Source: Noviherbaspirillum aridicola
GTDB taxonomy: Bacteria; Pseudomonadota; Gammaproteobacteria; Burkholderiales; Burkholderiaceae_D
DNA: 64,000 bases
NCBI RefSeq assembly: GCF_019656455.1
Contig: NZ_BPMK01000001.1
Location: forward strand, 186,001 to 250,000
Direction of reading: 5' to 3'
A program made the position numbers and the translations under genes. Below the pieces are notes generated by a model. It was not told the origin of the DNA, ran no database searches, and saw only the letters and a program-made list of their open reading frames with translations. Below, one piece after another: positions 53,088 through 62,223 of the stretch. The stretch's first letter is position 1; every line of letters begins with the position of its first letter.

Positions 53088-54908
53088 TCAGAAGGCCACG
53101 CCGAGCGACAGATGCGGCCGCAGGCGGTTTTTCTGGAAGCCGTACGCGAGGTCGACATTGATGCGGCCCACCGGACTGCGGTAGCGGGCGCCGATGCCGA
53201 CCGCATGGAACACCGAGCGGTCCTGCCAGCGGTCGGTGGCGACCCCGAGGTCGTAGAACACCGCGCCGCCCCATTGCTCGTTCAGCCAGTGCACATATTC
53301 CGCGCCGCCGGTGGCGAGATAGCGCACCGGATAGACGGTGTTGCCGACGCGATTGCCGATGCTCTGGTAACCGTATCCGCGTACCGAGTCGGTGCCGCCG
53401 GCACGGAACAGAAGCGAGGCGGGGATCGAGGCATTGCCGCCTTCGGTGATGACGGCGCCGGCTTCGGCGCGCAGGATGACGAGATCGCGCTTGCCGACCG
53501 GGATGAATTCCCGCAGCCGGCCGTACAGGCGCACGAAGCTCTGGTCGGTCAGCAGTCCCTTGAGCGCCGCGCCCGCCTGCAGCGTGATGATGCGTCCGTC
53601 GCGCGGAAACAGGGGATTGTCGACATAGCGGCGCGTGCGCGCATAGCCGGCCACCAGGGCCTGGTGGGTGCCCGGCCGCACCAGCACGTCGGCGGGCAGG
53701 TCGGCGTCGTCGATCTGCCGCAGCGCGTCGTTGTAATACTCGAGCGACCAGGCGGTGTCGCGCGACTCGGTGCTGCGCGCGCGCCGCACGCCGATGCGGC
53801 GGGACTCCAGCTCAATGCCTTCCAGCGTGGTGCGCTCGACCGAGCCGAAAGCGCTGTGCACCCAGGCCCCCGGCTCCGGCGGCAGCGACAGTTCGAGGCG
53901 GCCGAACTGGCGGCGCTGTTCGAGACGCGCCTGCGCGTCGAGCACCCAGGCGCGGCCGAACATGTTGTTGTGACTGTAGAGTCCGTCGAAGTGAACGCCG
54001 GTGTCGGTGGTGTAGCCGATGCCGGTGCGGATGCGCTGCTGCGGGAATTCCGTCACTCGCACGCGCACCGGCGCGGCTTCCGCGTTCTCCGGATCGGCAT
54101 CGATATCGATCACCGCATTGCTGTAGTACGGCGTGCGCAGCACCTGGCGCTGGAATTCCAGCAGGCGCTCGGCCCGGTATTCCTCGCCCTTGCGCAGCGG
54201 GCTGACATTGCGGACGATGGTTTCCGGATAGCGGTCGGTGCCGCTGACCTCGATCTCGCCCAGCCGGAACACCGGCCCGCTGTCGTACTGGACCGCCAGC
54301 TCGGCCTGCTGGCTGTCGGCGAGAATGCGGGCTTCCGAGCCGGCGATGCGGGCGGCAGGATAGCGCCGACGCTGCAGGATCTGCAGGCCCTGCTGCTTGG
54401 CCGCATTCCATGCCTCCTGGCGGAAAGGCTCGCCCGCTGAAAGCGGCCATTCGTCCCGCAGTTCCTGCACCTGTGCCGGATGCTGCCGCGGGGCGGCGCC
54501 GGCGACGTCGACGCGCGCCGTCGACACCCGGGTGCGCGGGCCGGCGTCGACCGTGATGCGCACCAGCGGCAGGCCGTCTTCCTGTTCCAGCCGGATGTCG
54601 GTGCGGGGCGTGAAGTAGCCTTCGGTCGAGGCGAGCTGCTCGACCTGTTCCGGTGCGGTCGCGACCATGAAGCTGAGCTGGTCCGCGTTGATGTCGTCGC
54701 GTTCCCGGTAGCGCATCAGGTCGAGGAATTCGGTCAGCAGGCGTCGCAGCTCGGGCGAGGCGTCGAGCTCCACCCGGTAGCTCTCGGCGGCGGCCGGCAG
54801 CCAGGCGGACGAGAGCGCCAGCGCGCACAGGCAGGCGCGCATCAGCGCCGGGCCGCGCAAGGATCGTCCATGGTGTTGCCTGCCGAGTGCTTCATCGCTT
54901 TCAGTCAT
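53088..54908 (-). CDS. tamA: translocation and assembly module protein TamA (Omp85 family)
   Basis: A 606-aa outer-membrane protein. After the signal region come three POTRA-like domains (e.g. LASTEGYFTPRTDIRLEQEDGLPLVRITVDAGPRTRVSTARVDV and FRLGEIEVSGTDRYPETIVRNVSPLRKGEEY) and a 16-stranded C-terminal barrel with GGTDSVRGYGYQSIG, the Omp85 RGF/Y-type motif, ending in Phe. I chose the ATG giving MTESDEA with GGAAG upstream; a Met 22 residues downstream (MRACLC) gives a more compact signal peptide. Translated just before tamB. Confidence 0.9.
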   Translation of the reverse strand: MTESDEALGRQHHGRSLRGPALMRACLCALALSSAWLPAAAESYRVELDASPELRRLLTEFLDLMRYRERDDINADQLSFMVATAPEQVEQLASTEGYFTPRTDIRLEQEDGLPLVRITVDAGPRTRVSTARVDVAGAAPRQHPAQVQELRDEWPLSAGEPFRQEAWNAAKQQGLQILQRRRYPAARIAGSEARILADSQQAELAVQYDSGPVFRLGEIEVSGTDRYPETIVRNVSPLRKGEEYRAERLLEFQRQVLRTPYYSNAVIDIDADPENAEAAPVRVRVTEFPQQRIRTGIGYTTDTGVHFDGLYSHNNMFGRAWVLDAQARLEQRRQFGRLELSLPPEPGAWVHSAFGSVERTTLEGIELESRRIGVRRARSTESRDTAWSLEYYNDALRQIDDADLPADVLVRPGTHQALVAGYARTRRYVDNPLFPRDGRIITLQAGAALKGLLTDQSFVRLYGRLREFIPVGKRDLVILRAEAGAVITEGGNASIPASLLFRAGGTDSVRGYGYQSIGNRVGNTVYPVRYLATGGAEYVHWLNEQWGGAVFYDLGVATDRWQDRSVFHAVGIGARYRSPVGRINVDLAYGFQKNRLRPHLSLGVAF

Positions 54909-54982
54909 GTCGCTTCCGGGGGCGCGGCCCGGAGCCGCGCAGAGTGTGATTCCGGCAGGATATTGCCACAGCTTCGCGGCGT

Positions 54983-55495
54983 TCAATGGTCTCGCCTCGG
55001 GGTCGCCGGCGCGATCGCTACCCGGCCTTCGCGTGCCAGCCGGTCGTCCAGCTCGCCGAGATAGGCGGCGAGCGTATTGCTGCTGTCGCTGAGCGCGCCG
55101 CGCAGCCCGGTCTCCAGCTGGTCGATGCGGGCCAGCAAGGCATGGGTCGCGTCCGTGTCACGGGCGGCGAGGGCGCGCATCTCGCCCTCGATGAAGCCGC
55201 GGAGCTCGGTGAAGCGCGACGCCTCCGCCTGGTCGGCCAGGTCGCGTTGCGTCTGCAGTTCGCGCGCGTGGCGGCGGGCCTCCAGCAGCACCGAGGTTTG
55301 CAGGAACACGATGAAGCCCAGGAAGGCCAGCGCCAGCGCCGCCAGCAGGCCGAGCATCACCAGCCCGAGCGGCGCCTCGAAGCTCGCGAAGCCGAGAGAC
55401 AGGGTCGACGGCGCGAGGAAGGTCGACCAGTTCAGGGCGACGAAGGCGGCCACGGCGGCGAGGACAAGCAGCAGCAGGAACGTGCGGATGTTCAT
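54983..55495 (-). CDS. LapA-domain membrane protein
   Basis: A 170-aa protein with two membrane helices (about 4-24 and 43-68), like the LPS-assembly protein LapA (DUF1049). It then has a cytoplasmic coiled-coil tail (ARRHARELQTQRDLADQAEASRFTELRGFIEGEMRAL...TDATHALLARIDQLETGL). The first ~100 residues fit LapA, but the C-terminal extension is longer than usual. AAGGAGACAAG precedes the ATG. Its position upstream of tamAB, in the same direction, supports an envelope-biogenesis role. Sure of the fold, not of the biological activity. Confidence 0.78.
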   Translation of the reverse strand: MNIRTFLLLLVLAAVAAFVALNWSTFLAPSTLSLGFASFEAPLGLVMLGLLAALALAFLGFIVFLQTSVLLEARRHARELQTQRDLADQAEASRFTELRGFIEGEMRALAARDTDATHALLARIDQLETGLRGALSDSSNTLAAYLGELDDRLAREGRVAIAPATPRRDH

Positions 55496-55664
55496 CTTGT
55501 CTCCTTGGATGGCGGGAAGCGGCGGCGTGTCGGACAGCGATCGCCGGATGGTCATGCAGGAGAGACCCCGCGTGGCGCGGGCCGGTTCCATCCCTGCAAC
55601 TGCATCAAGCGGGCAAGGCGAATGCAATTGTCGCCGGGTATTTCTCTCGCCGGCCGGACAGGCG

Positions 55665-58424
55665 TCAGCGGATCAGTCTCAGCCCGGCAGGCAGCGAGTC
55701 GCCGAGCAGTCTGCTCTCGGCCGCCTCGTCGAGTGTCACCGTTTCGCGCACCATCGCCGTCCATGCCGGCGGCGCGCCGGACGCGACCAGGCGGGCAAGC
55801 AGGCGCTGGCGCAGCATGCCCTCGATGTCGCGCGCGCGGTCGCCAGTCATGCGGCCGATGTGCGCGGCGGCGAAAGCGGCGCCGTCCACGCGTTTCCAGT
55901 CCAGCGCCAGCACCTGCTCCAGCCAGCGTCCCGCATCCTCCGGCGGCGCCACGTCATGCGCGCTGCCATGGAAGGGCTGGCGCGCGCCGACGCGGGCCAG
56001 GCACCAGAGGACGAGGCTGTCCGGCGCGCCGGCCTGACCGGACAGCAGCCCGAGCAGCCAGTCGCCGATTTCCACCTTGTAGCCGGCGGGGATGCGTTCG
56101 AGCGCGCCGGCCAGGCGCAGCATGTCATCGATCGCGCCGGGCACGAGATGCGGCGGGCGCGGACCGCGCTCGGCCTCTTCGGCGACATTGAACGCGAAGT
56201 CGTCCAGCAGCCGCAGCTGCGCCTCGCGCTCCAGCCCGCCGGCGACCCGCCGCCACATGGTCCACCATTCGCTCGCCACCTGGTTATCCTTGCCGTGCTG
56301 TATGCCGGATTCGAACAGCGGCCACAGGCGGCCGATGCGCCAGTCGTCGGCGGGATAGCCGAAGCCGGGACGCAGGCAATAACCGGCGAGGTTGAACCAG
56401 GCCTTTTCATGATCGGCGGACCGGCGCCGGCCGCGGGCCCGCTGCAGCAGGGCATCGCACAGGTGGCGCAGCAGCGGCGTCGGCCAGCGCTCGCGCTCGC
56501 CGAGCACCCGCTCCAGCTGCATCCTGAGCTGCCGCACTTCCTTCGGCGTGGTCTTTTGCGCGCGCGGACCGAAGATGCGGTCGATCAGCGCGACCGCGTC
56601 GGCGGTGCGCGGCGGCAGCGCCACCTCCTGCGGCGCCTGCTCGTCGGCGGCGTCGCCGCGCAGCTGGAACTCCAGCAGCCAGCGGCGCGCAGGATCGTCG
56701 AGGCTGACGCAGTGCATCTCCAGCGTGCCGACCTCGGTCAGCATGCTCGCCAGCTGCACCCGCACTTCCTTGCTGCCGGCGTCGGAGCGCAGGGCGGCGG
56801 CGATCGGGGGCAGCGGCGCATAGTCCGCGCCGGCGATATTGACCAGTTCGCCCGGCGCCGGCGGCCGGTTGCCGGGATCGGCGCTGCTGGTGAGCAGGCG
56901 AAAGCGCACCGGCTGTCCGACGCGCAGCGCGAAGCCGCGGTCCGCCAGCAGCAGTTCATGGCCGGGCTCGCTGCCGCGCGGCAGCACGCAGACCGCCTTC
57001 TGTTCATCCAGCGCGAGGAAATAGCTGCGCGCCGAGCCGCCGCCTATGCGCGGCGCGCGGCCCGCGGCCGCGAGCGCATAGGCGACGGCACCGCGCGCCA
57101 CCGCGACGTCGGGGTCGGCGTTGTGCAGCAGCCGCAGCGGCTGACCGCGCCAGCCGTCGAGCGTGCGCTGCAGCCTCTGCGCGATGGCGGGCGCGCGGAA
57201 CACGCCGCCATTGAGCAGAAGGGTATCGGGCAGGGCGGGGCCGTCGGCCGGGGCGCGGTCGCCGAGCGCGTCCCGGGCCGCGTCCTGGTACTGCGCGAGA
57301 AAGTCCGCGAGATGGCGGGTCACCGCCGGGTCGCTCGCATAGGGCAGGCCGAATTCCACGATGCCGGACCGCCGTGCCCGCGGCCGCTCGCCGAAGGCGG
57401 CAGGCGGAAAGAAGCCGTCGACGATGGCGCGCTCGACTTCGTCGCGCCCGAGTTCCACCGTGCTGGCGCCGCCGACCAGGCGCGAGCCCATGCCGAGCAG
57501 GGTGACCGCCGCCCGCTCCGGCGCATTCGCCGCGAGCAGGGTTTCCTTCGCCGCGCGGCAGCGTTCGATCAGCTGCGACAGCCGCGCCGCCGACAGCGGC
57601 TGGCCCGAAGCGCCGTCCTGCCGCAGCCGCTGTTCGGCCAGGTGCGCCAGCACCAGGTCCATGTTGTCGCCGCCGAGCATCAGATGCTTGCCGACGCCGA
57701 TGCGCGTCAGCACCGGGCCGGCGTCGCCCTGTTCCACCCTGATCAGGCTGAGGTCGGTGGTGCCGCCGCCGACGTCGCACACCAGCACCAGCCGCGCGTC
57801 GGCGAGCTGTGCCGCCAGTTGCCCGCCCTGCCGGTGCAGCCAGTCGTAGAAAGCGGCCTGCGGTTCTTCCAGCAGCCGCACGCCCGGCAGCCCGGCGTCG
57901 CGCGCGGCCTGCAGCGTCAGCGCGCGCGCCGCTTCGTCGAAGGAGGCGGGCACCGTCAGCACCAGGTCCTGCTGCGCCAGCGGCGCGTCGGGAAAGCGCC
58001 AGTTCCATGCGGCGCGCACGTGCGCGAGATAACTCGCGCTGGCTTCCACCGGCGACACTCTCGGCACCTCCGCGGGCGCGCCCCAGGGCAGGATGGGGGC
58101 GAGCCGGTCCACCGCCGCGTGCGACAGCCAGCTCTTGGCGCTGGTCACCAGCCGCCCCGGCACCTGGGCGCCGAGCCGGCGCGCCAGCATGCCGATCACC
58201 AGACCCTCGTCCTGCGCCGACCACGGCAGCCGCAGCGCGCCGGCGGCAAGCTCGCCGGCGGCCGGATGAAAGCGCAGCGACGGCAGCAGCGGCAAGGCCT
58301 GGACCTCGCCGGGGCCGACCAGCTGCTCGATGTCGAACAGGCGGATGTCGCCGCCGCCGGCCTCGGCAAAGGCGACGACGGTATGGGTGGTGCCGAGGTC
58401 GATGCCGACCTGGAAGCGCTTCAT
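55665..58424 (-). CDS. Hsp70 family protein with a C-terminal helical domain (DUF3731-like)
   Basis: 919 aa. The N-terminal ATPase domain has the phosphate-1 motif VGIDLGTTHTVVAF, phosphate-2 VLVCDVGGGTTDLSLI, the connect motifs and adenosine motif LLLNGGVFRAPAI. The usual Hsp70 substrate domain (NRTTPSYV... and EEVD type) is replaced by ~100 residues of beta-rich sequence and a ~330-residue helical end (PLLRHLCDALLQRARGRRRSADHEKAWFNLAGYCLRPGFGYP...). No J-domain or GrpE gene is beside it. Third gene of the DUF2760-Hsp70-Hsp70 unit, four bases after the previous stop. Its client and role are unknown. Confidence 0.85.
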   Translation of the reverse strand: MKRFQVGIDLGTTHTVVAFAEAGGGDIRLFDIEQLVGPGEVQALPLLPSLRFHPAAGELAAGALRLPWSAQDEGLVIGMLARRLGAQVPGRLVTSAKSWLSHAAVDRLAPILPWGAPAEVPRVSPVEASASYLAHVRAAWNWRFPDAPLAQQDLVLTVPASFDEAARALTLQAARDAGLPGVRLLEEPQAAFYDWLHRQGGQLAAQLADARLVLVCDVGGGTTDLSLIRVEQGDAGPVLTRIGVGKHLMLGGDNMDLVLAHLAEQRLRQDGASGQPLSAARLSQLIERCRAAKETLLAANAPERAAVTLLGMGSRLVGGASTVELGRDEVERAIVDGFFPPAAFGERPRARRSGIVEFGLPYASDPAVTRHLADFLAQYQDAARDALGDRAPADGPALPDTLLLNGGVFRAPAIAQRLQRTLDGWRGQPLRLLHNADPDVAVARGAVAYALAAAGRAPRIGGGSARSYFLALDEQKAVCVLPRGSEPGHELLLADRGFALRVGQPVRFRLLTSSADPGNRPPAPGELVNIAGADYAPLPPIAAALRSDAGSKEVRVQLASMLTEVGTLEMHCVSLDDPARRWLLEFQLRGDAADEQAPQEVALPPRTADAVALIDRIFGPRAQKTTPKEVRQLRMQLERVLGERERWPTPLLRHLCDALLQRARGRRRSADHEKAWFNLAGYCLRPGFGYPADDWRIGRLWPLFESGIQHGKDNQVASEWWTMWRRVAGGLEREAQLRLLDDFAFNVAEEAERGPRPPHLVPGAIDDMLRLAGALERIPAGYKVEIGDWLLGLLSGQAGAPDSLVLWCLARVGARQPFHGSAHDVAPPEDAGRWLEQVLALDWKRVDGAAFAAAHIGRMTGDRARDIEGMLRQRLLARLVASGAPPAWTAMVRETVTLDEAAESRLLGDSLPAGLRLIR

Positions 58425-58428
58425 CGCA

Positions 58429-60261
58429 TCAGGCTTCGGCGTGGCCGCGCACGTCGAACTCGACCTTCCAGCGCTCGCCGCCGGTCAGCGGCGTGGCCGA
58501 CAGTTCCAGCGTGCCGGCTTCGGTCACCGCCGCATGCAGCCGCACCTGCACCACCTCGCCTGCCTGCCGTCCCTCGGCGGGCAGGGTGGCCTGGATTTCG
58601 TCGAGTTCCTGCAGCTCGTCCGGCTGCCAGACGTCGAGCACGGTGCCGATGCGGTCCTGGCGGCGTGTGGTGGAGCCGAAGAAGCGGAAATGCACCGGTT
58701 CGCCGACCACCAGGCCGAAGGCCTGCGACTGTAGCTCGGCATCGGTGCCTTCCTCCATGCCGAACGGCGCCACGCAAAGTGCCTGGACCGGCGGCTCCAT
58801 GCCGGGGATGGCCGGCATCGCGGACTCCACCGCCACATAGAAGGACCGGGCGGTGCCGCCGCGGATGCGCACGCCGGTGCCGGTGCGCACATAACCGTAG
58901 TAGGCGGCGCCGCGCGCCACCGCCAGGTCGAGATCCGCGCCCTGCAGCAGCCGTGCCGGCGCCGCGTTTTCCGCCGCCAGCCAGCCGTTGACCGTGTCCA
59001 GCACGCGCTCGGCCAGGATGCGCGACTTGAACACGCCGCCGTTGAACATGATCGCGGTGGGATGCAGGAAGCTGCCCGCCTGCGCCTGCACGCCAAGCTC
59101 GGAGAGCGCGCCGGACTGGCGGCCGAGGAAGGCCGCGAGATGGCGGGTCACCGCCGCGTCCTGCGCGAACGGCAGGCCGAGCTGGGTCAGCGCGGCGCGG
59201 GTGCGCGTGGCCGGACGCGCGCCGGCCTCGACCTTCGGGAAGAAGCCTTCGAGGATCACGCCGCTGACTTCCTCGCGCGTAAGCTCGGTGCGGATCGAGC
59301 CGCCGATGAGTTTCGAGCCGCGGCTCGGCACCACCAGCGGCACGCTCTGCGCGCCGGCGTCCGACAGCAGCGCTTCCTTGGCCGAGCGGCAGGCATAGGT
59401 CAGGGCGCGCATCTGCCAGGGGTCGAGCGTGGTGCCGCCGGCGGCCAGCTTGCGCGCGACGACATGCGCCAGCGTCAGATCCATGTTGTCGCCGCCGAGC
59501 AGAATGTGGTCGCCGACCGCCACCCGGTGCAGTTCCAGGTTGCCTTCGCGCTCGACCACCGCGATCAGGGAAAAGTCGCTGGTGCCGCCGCCGACGTCGA
59601 CCACCAGGATCACGTCGCCCGGCCGCACGTCCTTGCGCCAGCGGCCCTGGCTCGCCTGAATCCAGTGGTAGAGCGCCGCCTGCGGCTCTTCCAGCAGCGT
59701 CAGCGACTGGTAGCCCGCGCTGCGCGCGGCCTCGGCCGTCAGCTCCCGCGCCGCCGGATCGAAGGAGGCCGGGATCGTGACGGTGATGTCCTGCTGGATG
59801 AAGGGCGCCTCGGGATGGGCATTGTCCCAGGCATTGCGCAGGTGTTCGAGATAACGGATCGAGGCCTGCAGCGGCGACACGCGGGTGACTTCCGGCGGCG
59901 CGTCGGCGGGCAGGATGGCGGCGCGCCGGTCCACTCCCGGATGGCAGAGCCAGCTCTTGGCGCTCGACACCAGGCGGATCGGGGTGGCGGCGCCGCGGCT
60001 GCGCGCGAGTTCGCCGACCACATCGGGCTGCTCCGCCCCCCAGGGCAGGCTGCGCTCGCCGGCGGCGAGTTCGTCCGCATGCGGCAGATAGAGGAAGGAG
60101 GGCAGCAGCGGCAGCGCTTCCACCGCGCCCGGCGCGGTCAGCTGCGGAATCTCGAGCACGCCGTGCACCGTGCGCTCGCCGTCGGCGCTGCCGATCTCCG
60201 TCCAGGCCAGCGCCGAGTGCGTGGTGCCGAGGTCGATGCCGATTGCGTAGCGCGCGCTCAC
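58429..60261 (-). CDS. Hsp70 family protein (short form)
   Basis: 610 aa. Hsp70-like nucleotide-binding domain: AIGIDLGTTHSALAW at the start, VDVGGGTSDFSLIAV for phosphate 2, and IMFNGGVFKSRILAERV, followed by a beta-rich C-terminal portion. It lacks an EEVD-like tail and the DnaK lid, and belongs near YegD-type or stand-alone Hsp70-like ATPases. It begins with GTG overlapping the DUF2760 stop (GTGA), so the two are translationally coupled. It shares its architecture with the larger Hsp70-like protein next to it, which suggests an ancient duplication and possibly a heterodimer. Confidence 0.87.
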   Translation of the reverse strand: MSARYAIGIDLGTTHSALAWTEIGSADGERTVHGVLEIPQLTAPGAVEALPLLPSFLYLPHADELAAGERSLPWGAEQPDVVGELARSRGAATPIRLVSSAKSWLCHPGVDRRAAILPADAPPEVTRVSPLQASIRYLEHLRNAWDNAHPEAPFIQQDITVTIPASFDPAARELTAEAARSAGYQSLTLLEEPQAALYHWIQASQGRWRKDVRPGDVILVVDVGGGTSDFSLIAVVEREGNLELHRVAVGDHILLGGDNMDLTLAHVVARKLAAGGTTLDPWQMRALTYACRSAKEALLSDAGAQSVPLVVPSRGSKLIGGSIRTELTREEVSGVILEGFFPKVEAGARPATRTRAALTQLGLPFAQDAAVTRHLAAFLGRQSGALSELGVQAQAGSFLHPTAIMFNGGVFKSRILAERVLDTVNGWLAAENAAPARLLQGADLDLAVARGAAYYGYVRTGTGVRIRGGTARSFYVAVESAMPAIPGMEPPVQALCVAPFGMEEGTDAELQSQAFGLVVGEPVHFRFFGSTTRRQDRIGTVLDVWQPDELQELDEIQATLPAEGRQAGEVVQVRLHAAVTEAGTLELSATPLTGGERWKVEFDVRGHAEA

Positions 60262-60848
60262 AATTCCACCTCCGCCGGCGCCAGCACGCTGGCGTCGTGC
60301 GAGGGCGCCAGCTTCGGCAGGCGCACTTCCGAGGCCCGCCAGCCGCGGTGGGTGAGGCTGCCGTTGAACGGCGCGCTGCCGACCACATTGCCGGTCAGCT
60401 GCACCGAGGCGGCATCGAATCCCTCCGCCAGCGTCACGCGGCTGCCTTCGCTTTCGCTGCGCACCGGGACGATGGTGAAGTGTTCCTTGAGCACCTTGCG
60501 GCAGCCCTCATGCACGACGCGCGCGGCCGCGCCGATGTCCTGGTCGGAGTAGGCGCTCAGGTCTTCCATCGCGAAATCGATCAGGCGCGCATCGCGCTGC
60601 AGCAGCGAAAGCAGCTGCAGCGCCGCGTCCGGCGACGCCTCCCTCAGCACCACCGGTTTGGGCGGTTCCGGCGGCGCGGGCTCGGCGCGCGGCACTTCGG
60701 CGACGGCCGCGATTTCATCGATATGGTCGACCCGGCGCGCGAACTCGGCGTCGGAAAAGCTGCGGAAGAAGGCGCCGAAGGCGATCGAGATCCTGCGCAT
60801 GAAAGACGGCTTCGCGTCTTTCTCCGCGGCGGGAGTCGGTTCGTTCAT
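60258..60848 (-). CDS. DUF2760 protein
   Basis: 196 aa. An N-terminal helix (SFMRRISIAFGAFFRSFSDAEFARRV), a Pro-rich linker, and then the conserved DUF2760 core: DAALQLLSLLQRDARLIDFAMEDLSAYSDQDIGAAARVVHEGCRKVLKEHFTIVPVRSESEGSRVTL, with TGNVVGSAPFNGSLTHRGWRASEVRLPKLA at the end. AAGGAG precedes the ATG. First gene of the operon with two Hsp70-like ATPases; the pairing suggests an adaptor, substrate or nucleotide-exchange-like partner. No function is known to me. Confidence 0.8.
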   Translation of the reverse strand: MNEPTPAAEKDAKPSFMRRISIAFGAFFRSFSDAEFARRVDHIDEIAAVAEVPRAEPAPPEPPKPVVLREASPDAALQLLSLLQRDARLIDFAMEDLSAYSDQDIGAAARVVHEGCRKVLKEHFTIVPVRSESEGSRVTLAEGFDAASVQLTGNVVGSAPFNGSLTHRGWRASEVRLPKLAPSHDASVLAPAEVEL

Positions 60849-61101
60849 GTATTGCTCCTTGTGATTTTTTACGAATGGAAAGAGCAGGCGGATCGTTCAG
60901 CTCTGATCCGGCGGCGGAAGCGATGGTTCGCGCCGCTGCTGCCGAAGGGGGCGCAGTTTACCAGTGTTGCCGGAAAGCCTACGCGGACCGATAAATCACT
61001 GTATGCCCATACCGTGCTTTCTGTAGAATTTCTGCTCGCAATCCGGTCGAACGCCACATCCTCGGCCAAAGCCGCCCATCCCGTCTTGAGGAAACCAATC
61101 G

Positions 61102-62223
61102 ATGATCCATTTTCTGCACACCGCCGACTGGCAGATCGGCGCCCGCTTCGGCCAGTTCGGCGCGGAAGAGGCGGCGCTGCTCGGCGAAGCCCGCTTCGAA
61201 GCGGTCGAGCGCATCGCGGCGCTGGCCGCGCAGCGGCAGGTGCAGGCGGTACTGGTGGCCGGCGACGTGTTCGACCAGCAGACGGTCTCGGACCGCGTGA
61301 TCCGCCGGCTCTTCGGCGCGCTGGCGGGCTTCTCCGGTCCATGGATCATGATTCCCGGCAATCACGATGCCGCGCTGGCCGAAAGCGTATGGACGCGGGC
61401 GGCGGCGCTCGGCTGCATCCCGCCGAACGTCCAGGTCTGCCTCCGGCCCACGGTGATCGAACTCGGCGAGGGCGCGGTGCTGGCCGCGCCGCTGACCCAG
61501 CGCCATACCCTCGACGACGTGACTGCCGTGTTCGACGACACCGCCACGCCGGCGGGCATGATCCGCATCGGCCTCTCCCACGGCTGCGTCGCCGAGCGCC
61601 TGCCCGAGGGCATCGACGCGACCAACCCGATCGCCGCCGACCGCTGCGCGCGCGCCTCGCTCGACTATCTCGCGCTCGGCGACTGGCACGGCCTGTTCCG
61701 CGTCGATGAGCGCACCTGGTACTCCGGCACGCCCGAGACCGACCGCTTCACCAACAACGAGTCCGGCATGCTGCTCGAAGTGCGCATCGCCGCGCCCGGC
61801 AGCACGCCCGACGTCACGCCGCACCGCATCAGCCGCTACCGCTGGCAGCGCTGGGAGGAGACGCTGTCGGTGCCGAGCGACGTCGAGCGACTGGTCGCGC
61901 GGCTGCAGCCTCTCGGCCAGGGGGATGTGCTGATGCTCAGGGTCGAGGGCGGCATCGACCTCGGCGCCTGGCGCAGCCTGGAAAGAGCGATCGACGAAAC
62001 CGCGGCCCGCGTCAGGGCGCTGCGTCACGACCTGGGAGGGCTGCGCTTTCTGCCGACCGATGCCGACCTGGCCGCGCTCGGCGCGCGCGGCGGCTATCTC
62101 GCCAACGCCGTGGCGCGCCTGCGCGCCGAGCAGGAAGCCGGGGACCCGCAGGAGCGGGCCGCCGCCACCGAAGCGCTGCTGCTGCTGGCGCGCTTTCAGC
62201 AGGAACTGGAGGGACGGCAATGA
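61102..62223 (+). CDS. SbcD/YhaO-like metallophosphoesterase (DNA repair nuclease)
   Basis: A 373-aa calcineurin-fold nuclease. Motif I reads HTADWQIG, so the His after Asp in the usual DxH pair is replaced by Gln; motif II is AGDVFDQ, motif III PGNHD, followed by SHG and ALGDWHGL at the site of the usual GHxH. The remaining C-terminal region is a capping domain. This pattern is the SbcD/Mre11-like subfamily found beside RecF/SbcC-like ATPases. TGAGGAAAC precedes the ATG. Its stop overlaps the ATPase start (ATGA). Likely processes DNA ends or hairpins, though the altered motif could change metal use. Confidence 0.85.
   Translation: MIHFLHTADWQIGARFGQFGAEEAALLGEARFEAVERIAALAAQRQVQAVLVAGDVFDQQTVSDRVIRRLFGALAGFSGPWIMIPGNHDAALAESVWTRAAALGCIPPNVQVCLRPTVIELGEGAVLAAPLTQRHTLDDVTAVFDDTATPAGMIRIGLSHGCVAERLPEGIDATNPIAADRCARASLDYLALGDWHGLFRVDERTWYSGTPETDRFTNNESGMLLEVRIAAPGSTPDVTPHRISRYRWQRWEETLSVPSDVERLVARLQPLGQGDVLMLRVEGGIDLGAWRSLERAIDETAARVRALRHDLGGLRFLPTDADLAALGARGGYLANAVARLRAEQEAGDPQERAAATEALLLLARFQQELEGRQ

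Noticed and set aside
50766-54440. 1224-codon plus-strand open frame
   Set aside because: Antisense to tamA and tamB, low-complexity, no motif; shadow of the real genes.
55565-55580. CCCGCG-TGG-CGCGGG hairpin upstream of the LapA-domain gene
   Set aside because: A short stem with no T-run on either strand, and no clear role in the 169-base gap.
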